Shown here in pieces: positions 43,123 to 51,801 of a DNA stretch of 59,939 nt. The notes under the pieces are model-generated. The model worked only from the letters and a program-made list of their open reading frames with translations. It was not told the origin of the DNA and searched no databases. This DNA is from an uncultured Eggerthella sp. (GTDB taxonomy: Bacteria > Actinomycetota > Coriobacteriia > Coriobacteriales > Eggerthellaceae): assembly GCA_959607715.1 (NCBI GenBank), contig CAUHNN010000014.1:1-59939 (forward strand). The letters run 5' to 3'. How positions within the stretch are numbered: position 1 is the stretch's first letter; the number at the start of each line of letters is the position of its first letter. Both the position numbers and the translations under genes were made by a program.

Positions 43123-44945
43123 GCGCGGGTCCTTCCTCCCTTGAAAGCGCCGTAGCCGAAGTGGTCGCAGCCCAGGCAGCGGCCCGATTCTTGCATCATC
43201 TCTTCGTACGACATGCCGATCTCGCACAACTCGAAGTCCGCGTTGCGCTCGGTTCCGGGGCGCTCCTTCATGGTCACGCGACCGCACGGGGTGCGGTCGG
43301 CCAGGTTGGGCGCGGGCATTTCCACGTCGCAGCGGATCTCGTGCGAGAAGCCGAGGTAGGTGTCGATCGCGCGAGCGGCGACTTTACCGCCCTCGATCGC
43401 GCGGATGACCGTTGCGGGCCCCCATGAGCAATCGCCTCCGGTGAAGAACCCGGGGTGGCCGGGGATGCTCGAGTCGGGATTGGCCTGCAGCTCGTTCCAT
43501 TCGCAGGGAAGGCCGTACTCGGCGAAGGCCCCCGAGTCGATGTTCTGGCCGATGGCGACGATGATGGTGGTCGCGGGGATGCGGATCTCGCAGGCGTCGG
43601 CGGCCTTGGGCGCGGGACGTCCGCCGCGAACGTTCGAGATCATCTGCGGTTGGCCCCACAGAGCCTGAGCGCAGCCGTTCTCATCGACCTCGACGTGTGC
43701 GGGGGCGACGAGTTCGACCAATTCGCAGCCGTCTTCGATCGCGCCGTCGATCTCTTCGTCGAGGGCGGTCATGTCGGCGCGACGGCGGCGGTAGACGATC
43801 TTTACCGACTTGGCGCCCATGCGCTTGGCGCTGCGCGCGGCGTCCATGGCGACGTTGCCGCCGCCGACAACCACGACGTCCTGGCCCGAGTAGTCGGCCA
43901 CGTCGCCGTCGCCGATGGCGCGGAGCATCTGGACTGCGGGCACAACGCCGTCGGCGTCCTCGCCCTCGATGCGCAGCTTTTTGTCGGAGTGGGCGCCGAT
44001 GCAGACGTAGACGGCGTCGAATCCCTTCTTGATCTCATCGATGGCCACGTCTTTGCCGACCGACACTCCGAGCTCGACGGATATGCCGAGCGAAGTGATG
44101 TGGGAGATCTCGGTGTCGAGCAGGTCTTTGGGGAGACGGTAGTTGGGGATGCCGTAGCGAAGCATGCCGCCGAGCTTCGCGCGTTGCTCGTAAACGGTGA
44201 CGTCGTGGCCCATGCGCGCAAGGTAGTAGGCGGCGGAGAGGCCACCGGGGCCGCCGCCGATGACGGCGACGCGCTTGCCCGTCGGCTCGGCGACGTTGCA
44301 GGGGCGCGTAGGCGATTCGTGGTCGCATGCGTAGCGCTTGAGGCCACGGATGTTGATGGCGGAATCGACCATGCCGCGACGGCAGGTGTTCTCGCAGGGA
44401 TGCTCGCATACGTAGGCGCAGGCGGAGGGGAAGGGGTTGTCCTTGCAGATCAGGTCGACGGCGTCGTCGAAGCGGCCGGCTCGCACCAAGGCGATGTAAC
44501 CGGGGATGTCGACGTTGGCCGGGCAGCCCTGAACGCAGGGGATGGGGTGGTTTGAGGTGGCGAGGCATCGGCCTTCGGCGTGCAGTTCGAAGTCGTCCCT
44601 GAAGCCGCGCACGCCGATGAGCGCCATTTCCGCTGCTTGGGTGCCGATGGCGCAGTCCGCGGAAACGCGGATGATCTCGGCAAGGCGCTCGATGTCGTCG
44701 AGGGTTCGGTCGGTGGCGGTGCCGGCGAGCACGTCGTCGGTCAGCTCCTCGATGCGCCCGAGGCCGATGCGGCACGGTGCGCATTTTCCGCACGTTTGAG
44801 AGCGGCACAGCGCGATGAGGCCGCGTGTGACGTCGACGGGGCAGGTGCCCTGCGGGTGGTGGGAAAGGCGGCGCGCCATGTCGGAGCAGAGCGCATCAAC
44901 CGTCTTCTCGGCCGCACCCGGGGTACGAATTTCCAAAGGGCTCAT
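43116..44945 (-). CDS. Hydrogenase-partner oxidoreductase: NuoF C-terminal module fused to GltD-like FAD/NAD(P)H domain
   Basis: A 609-residue fusion. Residues about 30-130 carry the NuoF C-terminal 4Fe-4S helix bundle (SQTCGKCAPCRIG and the distant Cys of DCAIGTQA). Next is the GltD-type double-cluster domain (CVQGCPANVDIPGY and CEHPCENTCRRG). Then come an FAD fold (GGGPGGLSAAYY) and an NAD(P)H fold (VVVGGGNVAMDAARSA), and a last 4Fe-4S-like tail (RCLGCDHFG). It lacks the FMN/NADH half of NuoF. It should shuttle electrons between NAD(P)H and HydA. The ATG at 44945 follows GAGGAG. The HydA gene starts inside its last codons. Architecture is close to HydDB group A2 companions; nucleotide choice is unknown. 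Confidence 0.9.
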   Translation of the reverse strand: MSPLEIRTPGAAEKTVDALCSDMARRLSHHPQGTCPVDVTRGLIALCRSQTCGKCAPCRIGLGRIEELTDDVLAGTATDRTLDDIERLAEIIRVSADCAIGTQAAEMALIGVRGFRDDFELHAEGRCLATSNHPIPCVQGCPANVDIPGYIALVRAGRFDDAVDLICKDNPFPSACAYVCEHPCENTCRRGMVDSAINIRGLKRYACDHESPTRPCNVAEPTGKRVAVIGGGPGGLSAAYYLARMGHDVTVYEQRAKLGGMLRYGIPNYRLPKDLLDTEISHITSLGISVELGVSVGKDVAIDEIKKGFDAVYVCIGAHSDKKLRIEGEDADGVVPAVQMLRAIGDGDVADYSGQDVVVVGGGNVAMDAARSAKRMGAKSVKIVYRRRRADMTALDEEIDGAIEDGCELVELVAPAHVEVDENGCAQALWGQPQMISNVRGGRPAPKAADACEIRIPATTIIVAIGQNIDSGAFAEYGLPCEWNELQANPDSSIPGHPGFFTGGDCSWGPATVIRAIEGGKVAARAIDTYLGFSHEIRCDVEMPAPNLADRTPCGRVTMKERPGTERNADFELCEIGMSYEEMMQESGRCLGCDHFGYGAFKGGRTRAW

Positions 44946-45057
44946 GAAATTCTCCTCGGTGTCCGTTATGTTCGTTCGGTCCGACCGCTGCGGTCGGCGG
45001 CAGGGGCTCAAGGCCATGGGTGGGGGTGCCACGACTCTTTTGCGCATACCAGTGCGT

Positions 45058-45066
45058 AGTATATCA
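45058..45066 (-). promoter_or_regulatory. Extended -10 promoter of the hydrogenase operon
   Basis: On the minus strand TGA-TATACT forms an extended -10 (TGn plus a five-of-six TATAAT match) about 113 bases before the ATG at 44945. There is no good -35. I looked for a Rex-type operator and saw none. Confidence 0.45.
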
Positions 45067-45113
45067 GCATGAACGGTCGGTCATCGTCCGTGAGCGGTTG
45101 GGAAATCCGCTCG

Positions 45114-46418
45114 TCATAGTTCGCTGCGCGCCGTCTCTACGAGCGCGGCGACGTCGGGAAACGCGCGTATGGAGCGATCGAAGACCCCGGTGAGGTAGGC
45201 CAGCGTGAGACCGTAGTTCGAGACGGGGACGCCCGCCTCGATGCAGGCTTGGATTCTCGAGAGCACTGTCCGTCGGTTGAACATGCAGCCTCCGCAGTGG
45301 ATGACCAGGTCGTATTCCGCCAGGTCGGAGGGGAAATCCTTGCCGTGGACGTTGTCGATGGCAAGCTGTGGGGAGATCCGCGCGCGCAGAAGGCGGGGGA
45401 TCTTCACGGTGCCGATATCCTCGGCGATAGGGTGGTGGCTGCACGCTTCGGCTATGAGGACGCGCGATTCGGGCGTGAGGGAATCGATGGCGAGCGTTCC
45501 GAGGGCCTGGGTGGGCAGGTCTCCTTTGAAACGGGCGAACGCAACGGAAAAGCCCGTGAGCGGTATGGATTCGGGGACGGTTTGGGCGACTTTCCCGAAA
45601 ACCTGGGAGTCGGTCACGACGAGCGCGGGCGGTTCCTTCAGCGACGCAAGAGCCTTCGGCAGATCCTCATCGGTGGTGCAGTAGGGCAGGGAACCGGCGT
45701 CGAGAAGGTCCCTTATGGCCTGTACCTGCGGAAGGATAAGCCGCCCTTTGGGCGCCTCTTTGTCGAGGGGGATGACGAGCACCACCGTCGATCCCGGCTC
45801 CACGAGATCGCCGATGATCTTAGGTTCGTCGATGAATTCAGCGGGCGCGTTGTCGAGGATCATCTGGCGAAACGCGAATACGCCGGCCCCTTCTCGCGCG
45901 CTCATGCAGACGGCGGGCAGGGTGCGAGCCGGTTTCGGAAGGGCGTTTCGGCACGCCGAAAGCTTTTCCTCGTCGTCTCCGCCCTCGATAAGGTCCGCCT
46001 TGTTGAAGACGACGAGCGTGGGCACGTTTCGCTTGGAAAGCCGGGAGACGATCTCGTTTTCGTAGGGACCCCATGAACCCGCCTCGGTGACGACGACGCC
46101 GACGTCGCAGCGGTCGAAGACGCTCTCGGTCCGTTGGGTGCGCAGGTTCCCGATCGTCTCCTGCTCATCGTCGATCCCGGCGGTGTCCACGAACAGCACC
46201 GGTCCAAGGGGGAGAAGCTCCATCGGCTTGTCCACGGGATCGGTGGTGGTCCCCGCCACGGCCGAGACGATGCTCGTCTGTTGGCGGGTGATGGCGTTTA
46301 TCAGGCTCGATTTGCCGACGTTTCGGCGGCCGAACAGGCCGATCGCCATGCGCATGCCCTTCGGCGCGCGCATGAGGTCCGGACCGCTTTCGGTGAATCC
46401 TGGGTTGTGCACGTTCAT
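45114..46418 (-). CDS. hydF: [FeFe] hydrogenase maturation GTPase HydF
   Basis: A 434-residue scaffold GTPase that builds or carries the 2Fe subcluster for HydA. The N-terminal G domain has P-loop GRRNVGKSS (30-38), the G3 VDTAG and G4 NKAD. The C-terminal cluster-binding site fits CxHx(46)CxxC: C326-x-H328 and C375-x-x-C378 (HCGGC). The length is normal. The start at 46418 is chosen because the protein becomes HydF-like there; a longer open frame over hydG on the other strand is not coding. Lies divergently from hydG and about 160 bases from the hydrogenase operon. Confidence 0.95.
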   Translation of the reverse strand: MNVHNPGFTESGPDLMRAPKGMRMAIGLFGRRNVGKSSLINAITRQQTSIVSAVAGTTTDPVDKPMELLPLGPVLFVDTAGIDDEQETIGNLRTQRTESVFDRCDVGVVVTEAGSWGPYENEIVSRLSKRNVPTLVVFNKADLIEGGDDEEKLSACRNALPKPARTLPAVCMSAREGAGVFAFRQMILDNAPAEFIDEPKIIGDLVEPGSTVVLVIPLDKEAPKGRLILPQVQAIRDLLDAGSLPYCTTDEDLPKALASLKEPPALVVTDSQVFGKVAQTVPESIPLTGFSVAFARFKGDLPTQALGTLAIDSLTPESRVLIAEACSHHPIAEDIGTVKIPRLLRARISPQLAIDNVHGKDFPSDLAEYDLVIHCGGCMFNRRTVLSRIQACIEAGVPVSNYGLTLAYLTGVFDRSIRAFPDVAALVETARSEL

Positions 46419-46469
46419 CTCTTTCGTCCCTCCGTGGGGAAAATGGGGATGCGCCCCTTTTTCTGCCGT

Positions 46470-46498
46470 TTGTTCTTTCGCTCGAGAGCCATGATAGT
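46470..46498 (+). promoter_or_regulatory. Sigma-A-type promoter of hydG
   Basis: TTGTTC (46470-46475), a 17-base spacer, and GATAGT (46493-46498), about 44 bases before the GTG start. The hydF and hydG genes diverge from this 123-base region. Confidence 0.55.
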
Positions 46499-46541
46499 AC
46501 CCTGTGGTTTCGGAAAGGTTGCCGAAAGGAGTTGAAGGATC

Positions 46542-47984
46542 GTGTACGACGTCGCTTCGAGCAGGGCAGAGGAATTCATCGACCACGAGGAGATCCTCGA
46601 GACGTTGGCGTATGCTGACGAGCACAAAGACGATCTCGAGCTGTGCCGCCGCATCCTCGAGAAGGCGCGCGCGAACCTTCACCCTTCGCGGGAGCACGGG
46701 GCGGTCATAACCCATCGCGAGGCGGCCGTTCTCCTCGCGTGCGACGATGCTGCCATCGATCGTGAGATCAAGGAGCTCGCCCATCAAATCAAGCTGGCCT
46801 ATTACGGCAACCGCATCGTGCTGTTCGCTCCGCTCTATCTGTCGAACTACTGCGTCAACGGGTGCCTGTACTGTCCGTATCACGCGAAGAATCGCCAGAT
46901 CCCGCGCAGGAAGCTCACCCAAGAGGAGATCCGCGCCGAGGTGATCGCGCTGCAGGATATGGGTCATAAGCGCCTTGCGATCGAGGCGGGGGAGGATCCG
47001 AAGCGCAATCCCATCGAGTATATCCTCGAGAGCATGGAGACCATCTATTCGGTCAAGCATCGCAACGGCGCCATTCGCCGCGTCAACGTCAACATCGCCG
47101 CCACCACCGTCGACGAGTACCGTATGCTCAAGGAAGCCGAGATCGGAACCTACATCCTGTTCCAGGAAACCTACCACAGGCAAACCTACGAGCGCCTTCA
47201 TCCCACGGGCCCGAAGAGGGACTACGCATGGCATACCGAGGCGATGGATCGCGCGATGGCCGGGGGCATCGACGACGTGGGGCTCGGCGTTCTGTTCGGG
47301 TTGGAGGGCTATCGTTACGAATTCGCCGGCCTCATCATGCACGCCGAGCATCTCGAAGCCGTCCATGGCGTCGGCCCCCACACTATCAGCGTGCCGCGCG
47401 TGAAGCCCGCTATGGACATCGATCCCGACTCCTTCGACAACGGCATCCCCGACGACATGTTCGAGAAGATCATCGCCTTGATCCGCATCACCGTTCCCTA
47501 CACGGGCATCATCATATCGACGCGCGAGGGCGAGCGGGTTCGCGAGGCTGCGCTGCGCTACGGCGTGAGCCAGATCTCCGGCGGCTCGCGCACCTCGGTG
47601 GGAGGCTACAGCGAGGAGGAACGGCCTCACGACACCGAGCAGTTCGACGTTTCGGACCAGCGAACGCTCGACGAGGTGGTTTCCTGGCTGATGGACAACG
47701 ACCACATCCCGAGCTTTTGCACGGCGTGCTACCGCGCAGGGCGAACGGGCGATCGCTTCATGGAGTTCTGCAAGAACGGCCTGATACTCGACTACTGCCA
47801 CCCCAACGCGCTCATGACGTTGGCGGAATACTTGGCCGACTACGCCAGCGCCTCGACGAGGGAAAAGGGACTCGCGCTCATAGGGCGCGAGCTTGCCCGC
47901 ATTCCTCGCGAGCAGACGCGCGCGATGGCCGCTCGGCACGTTCGAGAGATCATGGCCGGGGAAGGCAACGATTTCAGGTTCTAA
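46542..47984 (+). CDS. hydG: [FeFe] hydrogenase H-cluster radical SAM maturase HydG
   Basis: A 480-residue radical SAM tyrosine lyase that makes the CO and CN ligands of the H-cluster. The SAM cluster is CX3CX2C at C104, C108, C111 (CVNGCLYC). The second, ligand-making cluster is the C-terminal CX2CX22C: FCTAC followed by the Cys of LDYCHPN, with exactly 22 residues between. The N-terminal EIKELAHQIKLAYYGNR and ISGGSRTSVGGYSE are also typical. The start is GTG, with AAGGAG 10 bases upstream. HydE, the third maturase, is not in this window. The dipeptidase gene follows after 48 bases. Confidence 0.96.
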   Translation: MYDVASSRAEEFIDHEEILETLAYADEHKDDLELCRRILEKARANLHPSREHGAVITHREAAVLLACDDAAIDREIKELAHQIKLAYYGNRIVLFAPLYLSNYCVNGCLYCPYHAKNRQIPRRKLTQEEIRAEVIALQDMGHKRLAIEAGEDPKRNPIEYILESMETIYSVKHRNGAIRRVNVNIAATTVDEYRMLKEAEIGTYILFQETYHRQTYERLHPTGPKRDYAWHTEAMDRAMAGGIDDVGLGVLFGLEGYRYEFAGLIMHAEHLEAVHGVGPHTISVPRVKPAMDIDPDSFDNGIPDDMFEKIIALIRITVPYTGIIISTREGERVREAALRYGVSQISGGSRTSVGGYSEEERPHDTEQFDVSDQRTLDEVVSWLMDNDHIPSFCTACYRAGRTGDRFMEFCKNGLILDYCHPNALMTLAEYLADYASASTREKGLALIGRELARIPREQTRAMAARHVREIMAGEGNDFRF

Positions 47985-48032
47985 GGGTTCTCGGCGGGGA
48001 GCTTCCCGCCGTCTCGAAGGAAGGTTCATGTC

Positions 48033-49445
48033 ATGGCCAAGGTTTCATCCGAAGAAATCGACGCATACGTAGAGCGGCGTTGGCCGCTGTTTCTCGAAGA
48101 TCTTGCGCGGCTGGTGTCGATAGATTCTTCCCTCGATGATGAGCATGCTGCCCCCGCAGCCCCGTTCGGTCCCGGTCCGCGCGCCGCGCTCGATGAGATG
48201 CTCGCGATCGCCGCGCGCATGGGCCTTGAGGTCGCCGACGGGGACGGGTATGCAGGCTATGCTGATCTACCCGGGAGCGAGGCTGATTCTCAGCAGGTCG
48301 CCGTGATCGGGCATGTCGATGTGGTCCCCGCGGCGCAGGGGTGGACATTCCCGCCGTTCGCATTGACCGAAAAAGACGGCATCCTCGTGGGCCGCGGCGT
48401 CGCCGACGACAAGGGCCCGCTTCTTTGCGCTCTGTACGCATTGGCGTTCTGGATGGAGAGCGGCGTTTCCCTTCGCCACGCCATTCGCTTCATCTTCGGA
48501 TGCAACGAGGAGACGGGCATGAAGGAGATCCCCTACTATCTGGAGCGCAACGACCCGCCCGCATTTCTATTCACACCCGATGCGGAGTTTCCCCTGTGCC
48601 ACGGCGAAAAGGGCCTGTTCGGCTGCACGGTGAAGGCGGGCGTCCCTAAAGGGGCCATCGTCTCCTTCGACGGCGGTTCGGCTTCCAACGCCGTGCCGGC
48701 CCGTGCCCACGCCGTCGTAAGGTGCGCCGTCGAGGATGTGCCCGCGGCCGAGGGCATCGAAGTCGAACGCGTTGGCGAAGGCGAGGTTTCGGTGGTGGCT
48801 CACGGCCGCGGCGCCCATGCCTCCTTGCCCGACGGCGGCGTGAATGCGATCGCGCGGCTCGCGTCCGTTCTTTCCCGCTGTCCGGCCTGCACCGACGATG
48901 AGCGGGCGTTCATGGCGTTCGCCGCCGAGCAGGCGCTCTGCATCGATGGTTCGGCGGCCGGGGTGGCGGCGTCCGATGAGGTCTTCGCTTCCCTGACGAG
49001 CGTCGTCGGGCGGATGGCTTCGTGCGAAGAGGGGTACTTCTTCACCGTCGACGTTCGTTTCCCCACGTCCATCGATGCTGTGCGGCTCGAAGAGGCGTAT
49101 CGCGGCGTCTGCTTGAGCCATGGTGCGCGAATCGAGGTGACGCGCGCGCAGGAGCCTTTCGTGGTCGGCCCTGATTCTGCGGCGGTGCGTGCGTTGACCG
49201 ACGCCTATCGGGAGCAGACGGGCAGGCCCTCCGTCCCGTTCACCATGGGCGGCGCGACGTATGCGCACGAGTTCCCGCGCGCGGTGAGCTTCGGCGCGGG
49301 GGACGCGTCCTTCGCTCTTCCCTCGTGGGTCGGCGGCATGCACGGCGCCGACGAGGGCATGAGCGAGGAGAGCCTGAAAAGCGCGCTCGCCGTTTACATC
49401 AGGGCGTTCGGCAATCTTGCCGAAGTGGAGGACGTGTCCTCCTAG
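48033..49445 (+). CDS. M20 family dipeptidase (PepV/Sapep-like)
   Basis: A 470-residue metallopeptidase of family M20. GHVDVVPAAQGW with metal ligands His and Asp, then GRGVADDKGP with its Asp ligand, EETG (NEETGMKEIPYYL), and the final H of MHGADEGM complete the two-metal site. A lid or dimer domain sits between about 180 and 320. It should hydrolyse dipeptides in the cytosol. AAGGAAGG upstream sets the ATG. It may share the hydG transcript, being 48 bases behind. Its stop overlaps the convergent LOG gene by 4 bases. Confidence 0.9.
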   Translation: MAKVSSEEIDAYVERRWPLFLEDLARLVSIDSSLDDEHAAPAAPFGPGPRAALDEMLAIAARMGLEVADGDGYAGYADLPGSEADSQQVAVIGHVDVVPAAQGWTFPPFALTEKDGILVGRGVADDKGPLLCALYALAFWMESGVSLRHAIRFIFGCNEETGMKEIPYYLERNDPPAFLFTPDAEFPLCHGEKGLFGCTVKAGVPKGAIVSFDGGSASNAVPARAHAVVRCAVEDVPAAEGIEVERVGEGEVSVVAHGRGAHASLPDGGVNAIARLASVLSRCPACTDDERAFMAFAAEQALCIDGSAAGVAASDEVFASLTSVVGRMASCEEGYFFTVDVRFPTSIDAVRLEEAYRGVCLSHGARIEVTRAQEPFVVGPDSAAVRALTDAYREQTGRPSVPFTMGGATYAHEFPRAVSFGAGDASFALPSWVGGMHGADEGMSEESLKSALAVYIRAFGNLAEVEDVSS

Positions 49446-50305
49446 AGCGCGCTCGTCGCTATGCTCACGGCCTCTTCGACGTCGTCTGTCATCGTGATGA
49501 GCTTCGAGTCCAGCGCGTCTATCATGCCGCGTTCTTTGAGGGTGCCCTCGATCCAGTCGAACAGGGCAGACCAGTGCTCCGTCCCGAAGAGGACGAGCGG
49601 CGTGGTGGCGACCTTATGGGTTTGAACCAGCGTGATCAGCTCGAAGAGCTCGTCGAGGGTGCCGAAGCCGCCGGGGAAGAAGACGGCTCCTTCCGTGTAT
49701 TTCACGAACATGGTCTTGCGCACGAAGAAGTAGCGGAACGTCATGCCGAGGTTGACCCAGTCGTTGAGCCGTTCCTCATGGGGCAATTCGATGGCGAGGC
49801 CCACCGAGGTGCCCCCGGCGCTTGCCGCTCCGCGGTTGGCGGCCTCCATGATGCCCGGTCCTCCGCCCGTGACCACCGCGATGCCTTTTTCAGCGATCAG
49901 CTCGGCGCACGTTTGGGCGCTCTGGTAGAAGGGATCGGTCTCCTCGGTGCGCGCCGAGCCGAAGATTGCTACCGCGGGGCCGAGCTCGGCAAGCGCCCCG
50001 AATCCATCGACGAATTCGGCTTGGATGCGCAGGACCCGCCAAGGGTCGGCGTGGAGCCAGTAGGTGTCGGCGGGGTTGCCGCCTGAGATGAGGTTGGCCG
50101 TCGTGTTGTCCTGCGGGATCATGTGCCCGCGCATCAGCACCGGCCCGCGATGGTAGTCGTCGCCGAGCGGCGCGTCCCCCCGCGAGGCGCGTCGTGCCCG
50201 GGCATCGCCGAGGAGAGCCCGCCTCTGTTCGGCGATGAGCTCTTCTTCGAGGGCGCGACGGGCGCGCTTGGCGGCTTTTGCCGATTTCTTCGTTTTCTTG
50301 CTCAT
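49442..50305 (-). CDS. LOG family (TIGR00730) Rossmann-fold protein
   Basis: A 287-residue member of the LOG/TIGR00730 family. A basic, disordered N-terminus (1-60, rich in K, R and A) precedes the Rossmann domain. The signature PGGFGTLDELFE is present, along with the early AIFGSARTEE and VVTGGGPGIMEAANRG runs. Proteins with PGGxGTxxE hydrolyse the N-glycosidic bond of nucleoside 5'-monophosphates (cytokinin-riboside type or purine/pyrimidine). The start is ATG at 50305 behind GAGG. It is transcribed toward the dipeptidase gene, with a 4-base overlap. The native substrate is unknown. Confidence 0.87.
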   Translation of the reverse strand: MSKKTKKSAKAAKRARRALEEELIAEQRRALLGDARARRASRGDAPLGDDYHRGPVLMRGHMIPQDNTTANLISGGNPADTYWLHADPWRVLRIQAEFVDGFGALAELGPAVAIFGSARTEETDPFYQSAQTCAELIAEKGIAVVTGGGPGIMEAANRGAASAGGTSVGLAIELPHEERLNDWVNLGMTFRYFFVRKTMFVKYTEGAVFFPGGFGTLDELFELITLVQTHKVATTPLVLFGTEHWSALFDWIEGTLKERGMIDALDSKLITMTDDVEEAVSIATSAL

Positions 50306-50329
50306 GGAAACCTCGATTCCTTAGAGAGG

Positions 50330-51130
50330 CTAGAGGGCGATGCGTCGCCAATCGCCGTCGGCGCGGGGGACGTCGATCGCGGTGTAGCCGATGCTCGCGG
50401 CGAAGCGGTAGGCGTCGGCTATGGCGGATCCGATGCGTCCAGGTGCGTGGGCGTCCGAGCCGATGGTCAGGCCGACGCCAGCGCGATGGAAGCGCGCGAG
50501 CAGGTCGGCGCAGGGGTAGAACTCGGCGAAATCCTTCGTCAAGCCGGCGGTGTTCACCTCGACGCGCACGCCGCCTTCGCGGGCGGCTTCGGCCATGGAG
50601 TCGAAGTGGGCATCGAGTGGCGAGGTAGGCGCGTAGCCGCGCAGGGAGAAGAGGCGCGGAAGATCGGGGTGGGCCATCGAGTCGAACAGGCCGCTTGTCG
50701 CGGCGGCGCACCACTGCTCGACGTAGCGCCGCCATACTTCGTCGGCGCCCACTTCGTCCCAGATCTCGCGATGCTCGAACCAATCGATCGGTTTTTCGTC
50801 AAGGTAATGGACGGAGCCCAAGAGGAACACGGCGTCTTCGCGAAGGCTTCTCACGTCGTCTTCGCAGCCGGGATACCAATCGGCTTCGAGTCCGTGGACG
50901 ATCTCGAGATCGGAAAAGCGCAGCTTCGCCTCCTCGACGGCGCGATGGTACGAGGGGAGGGACGGGGCCGCTATGGAACAGTCGATGAAATCGGGGCGAC
51001 CCCAATGGTCGGTGCAGGCGATCGTCGTCACGTTGGCCGCCCGCGCCGCGGTCAGGTTCTCGTCGAGCGTTCCTGCGCCGTCGGAGAAGATGGTGTGCGT
51101 GTGGCAATCGACCAGTTCGATGCGGCTCAT
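50330..51130 (-). CDS. PHP-domain phosphoesterase (histidinol-phosphatase-like)
   Basis: A 266-residue PHP-fold metal hydrolase. The motifs are DCHTHTIFSDGAG (motif I, with both His), ACTDHWG (motif II), the Glu in EVNTAGL, and the C-terminal IGSDAHAPGRIG. The family includes HisK-type histidinol phosphatases and nucleotide phosphodiesterases. GAGGAGGG sets the ATG at 51130. It precedes the LOG gene by 24 bases on the same strand, so both likely form one unit. No his-operon neighbour supports a histidine role, so the substrate is open. Confidence 0.87.
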   Translation of the reverse strand: MSRIELVDCHTHTIFSDGAGTLDENLTAARAANVTTIACTDHWGRPDFIDCSIAAPSLPSYHRAVEEAKLRFSDLEIVHGLEADWYPGCEDDVRSLREDAVFLLGSVHYLDEKPIDWFEHREIWDEVGADEVWRRYVEQWCAAATSGLFDSMAHPDLPRLFSLRGYAPTSPLDAHFDSMAEAAREGGVRVEVNTAGLTKDFAEFYPCADLLARFHRAGVGLTIGSDAHAPGRIGSAIADAYRFAASIGYTAIDVPRADGDWRRIAL

Positions 51131-51241
51131 GGACCCTCCTCGCGTTCGCGCTGCGGCCCCGTGGGCTCGATGCGCATGATCGTGCGATGCTGCTTTCGTA
51201 CAGGATAGCGGTTTTTCCCTGCGCGGGCGCCCGGGCGGTAG

Positions 51242-51412
51242 GGCGGCGACGATCGCCTCAGGCGGAAGTATGCGGCCGGCATCCTGGTCCAGATCATCGG
51301 CATCGGCACCGTCATCTGCGTGTTCACGGTGGGAAACATGCGTCAGTTCACCGACGACCGCATCGGGCGCTGGTATCGACGCGTGTACAGCCCGACGGGG
51401 ATCGTCGATTAG
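51242..51412 (+). pseudogene. Possible small membrane-protein remnant
   Basis: After a stop at 51239 the frame reads 56 residues ending GRWYRRVYSPTGIVD, with one hydrophobic helix (YAAGILVQIIGIGTVICVF) behind a basic patch. No ATG, GTG or TTG lies before the helix. Its TAG overlaps the stop of the convergent 75-residue gene, a habit of real gene pairs here. It may have lost its 5' end, or be chance. Confidence 0.25.
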
Positions 51413-51636
51413 TCGGTTTCGTCGCCCTCGTCGGTGGGCATCTCGTCGCGACGTTGCGCCCGACGATTCGCGTGTTCCTCTTCGATTTCCCGCGCCCAGC
51501 GCTCCATCTTCTCCTCGGCCTCGCTTCTTATGCCGAACAGCGTTCGCCCGCTCGACACGAGGGGGCGCTCGTCCCCGGTGAGCTCGAGCTGAAGCGCTTC
51601 TTGGATGCGCTGCCATCTTTTCTCGAAATCATTCAT
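51409..51636 (-). CDS. Small charged hypothetical protein
   Basis: A 75-residue soluble protein, not recognised. It is helical and strongly charged: an N-terminal FEKRWQRIQEALQLELTGDE, then a long E/R-rich helix (SEAEEKMERWAREIEEEHANRRAQRR) split here by family-free linkers, and an acidic end (PTDEGDETD). The ribosome site is weak (GATAGAG). Codon use is like the neighbours. The gene sits between the PHP gene and the gltB promoter and could be a short regulator or adaptor. Confidence rests on composition and spacing only. Confidence 0.6.
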   Translation of the reverse strand: MNDFEKRWQRIQEALQLELTGDERPLVSSGRTLFGIRSEAEEKMERWAREIEEEHANRRAQRRDEMPTDEGDETD

Positions 51637-51734
51637 GGCTCTATCTTATCTTGTCGCACCCGATAAGGGGATCGCGTCTTGGCGGGCCTGTGTTTCCGGG
51701 CGGTTTGACGGCGGTCTTGTTAACGTGCCGTTTC

Positions 51735-51799
51735 GCCTTTGTTACGTTTGCCTTTGATCTCCAGGCTTTGTTTACTGAGGCATTACCGTTCTATGTAAA
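51735..51799 (+). promoter_or_regulatory. gltB promoter with three upstream GCCTTTG-type repeats
   Basis: TTTACT (51771-51776), a 17-base spacer, then TGTAAA (51794-51799) form the promoter. Directly upstream stand GCCTTTG (51735), GCCTTTG (51750) and GGCTTTG (51764), which suggests an activator that binds next to the -35. Confidence 0.5.
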
Positions 51800-51801
51800 G
51801 G

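Noticed and set aside
44946..45113. Rex or CRP-type operator before the hydrogenase operon
   Set aside because: No TTGTGA-N6-TCACAA-like or TGTGA-N6-TCACA-like palindrome was seen.
46419..48029. A long N-terminal extension of HydF in the same minus frame
   Set aside because: It runs antisense through hydG; HydF homology begins only at 46418, where a ribosome site is present.
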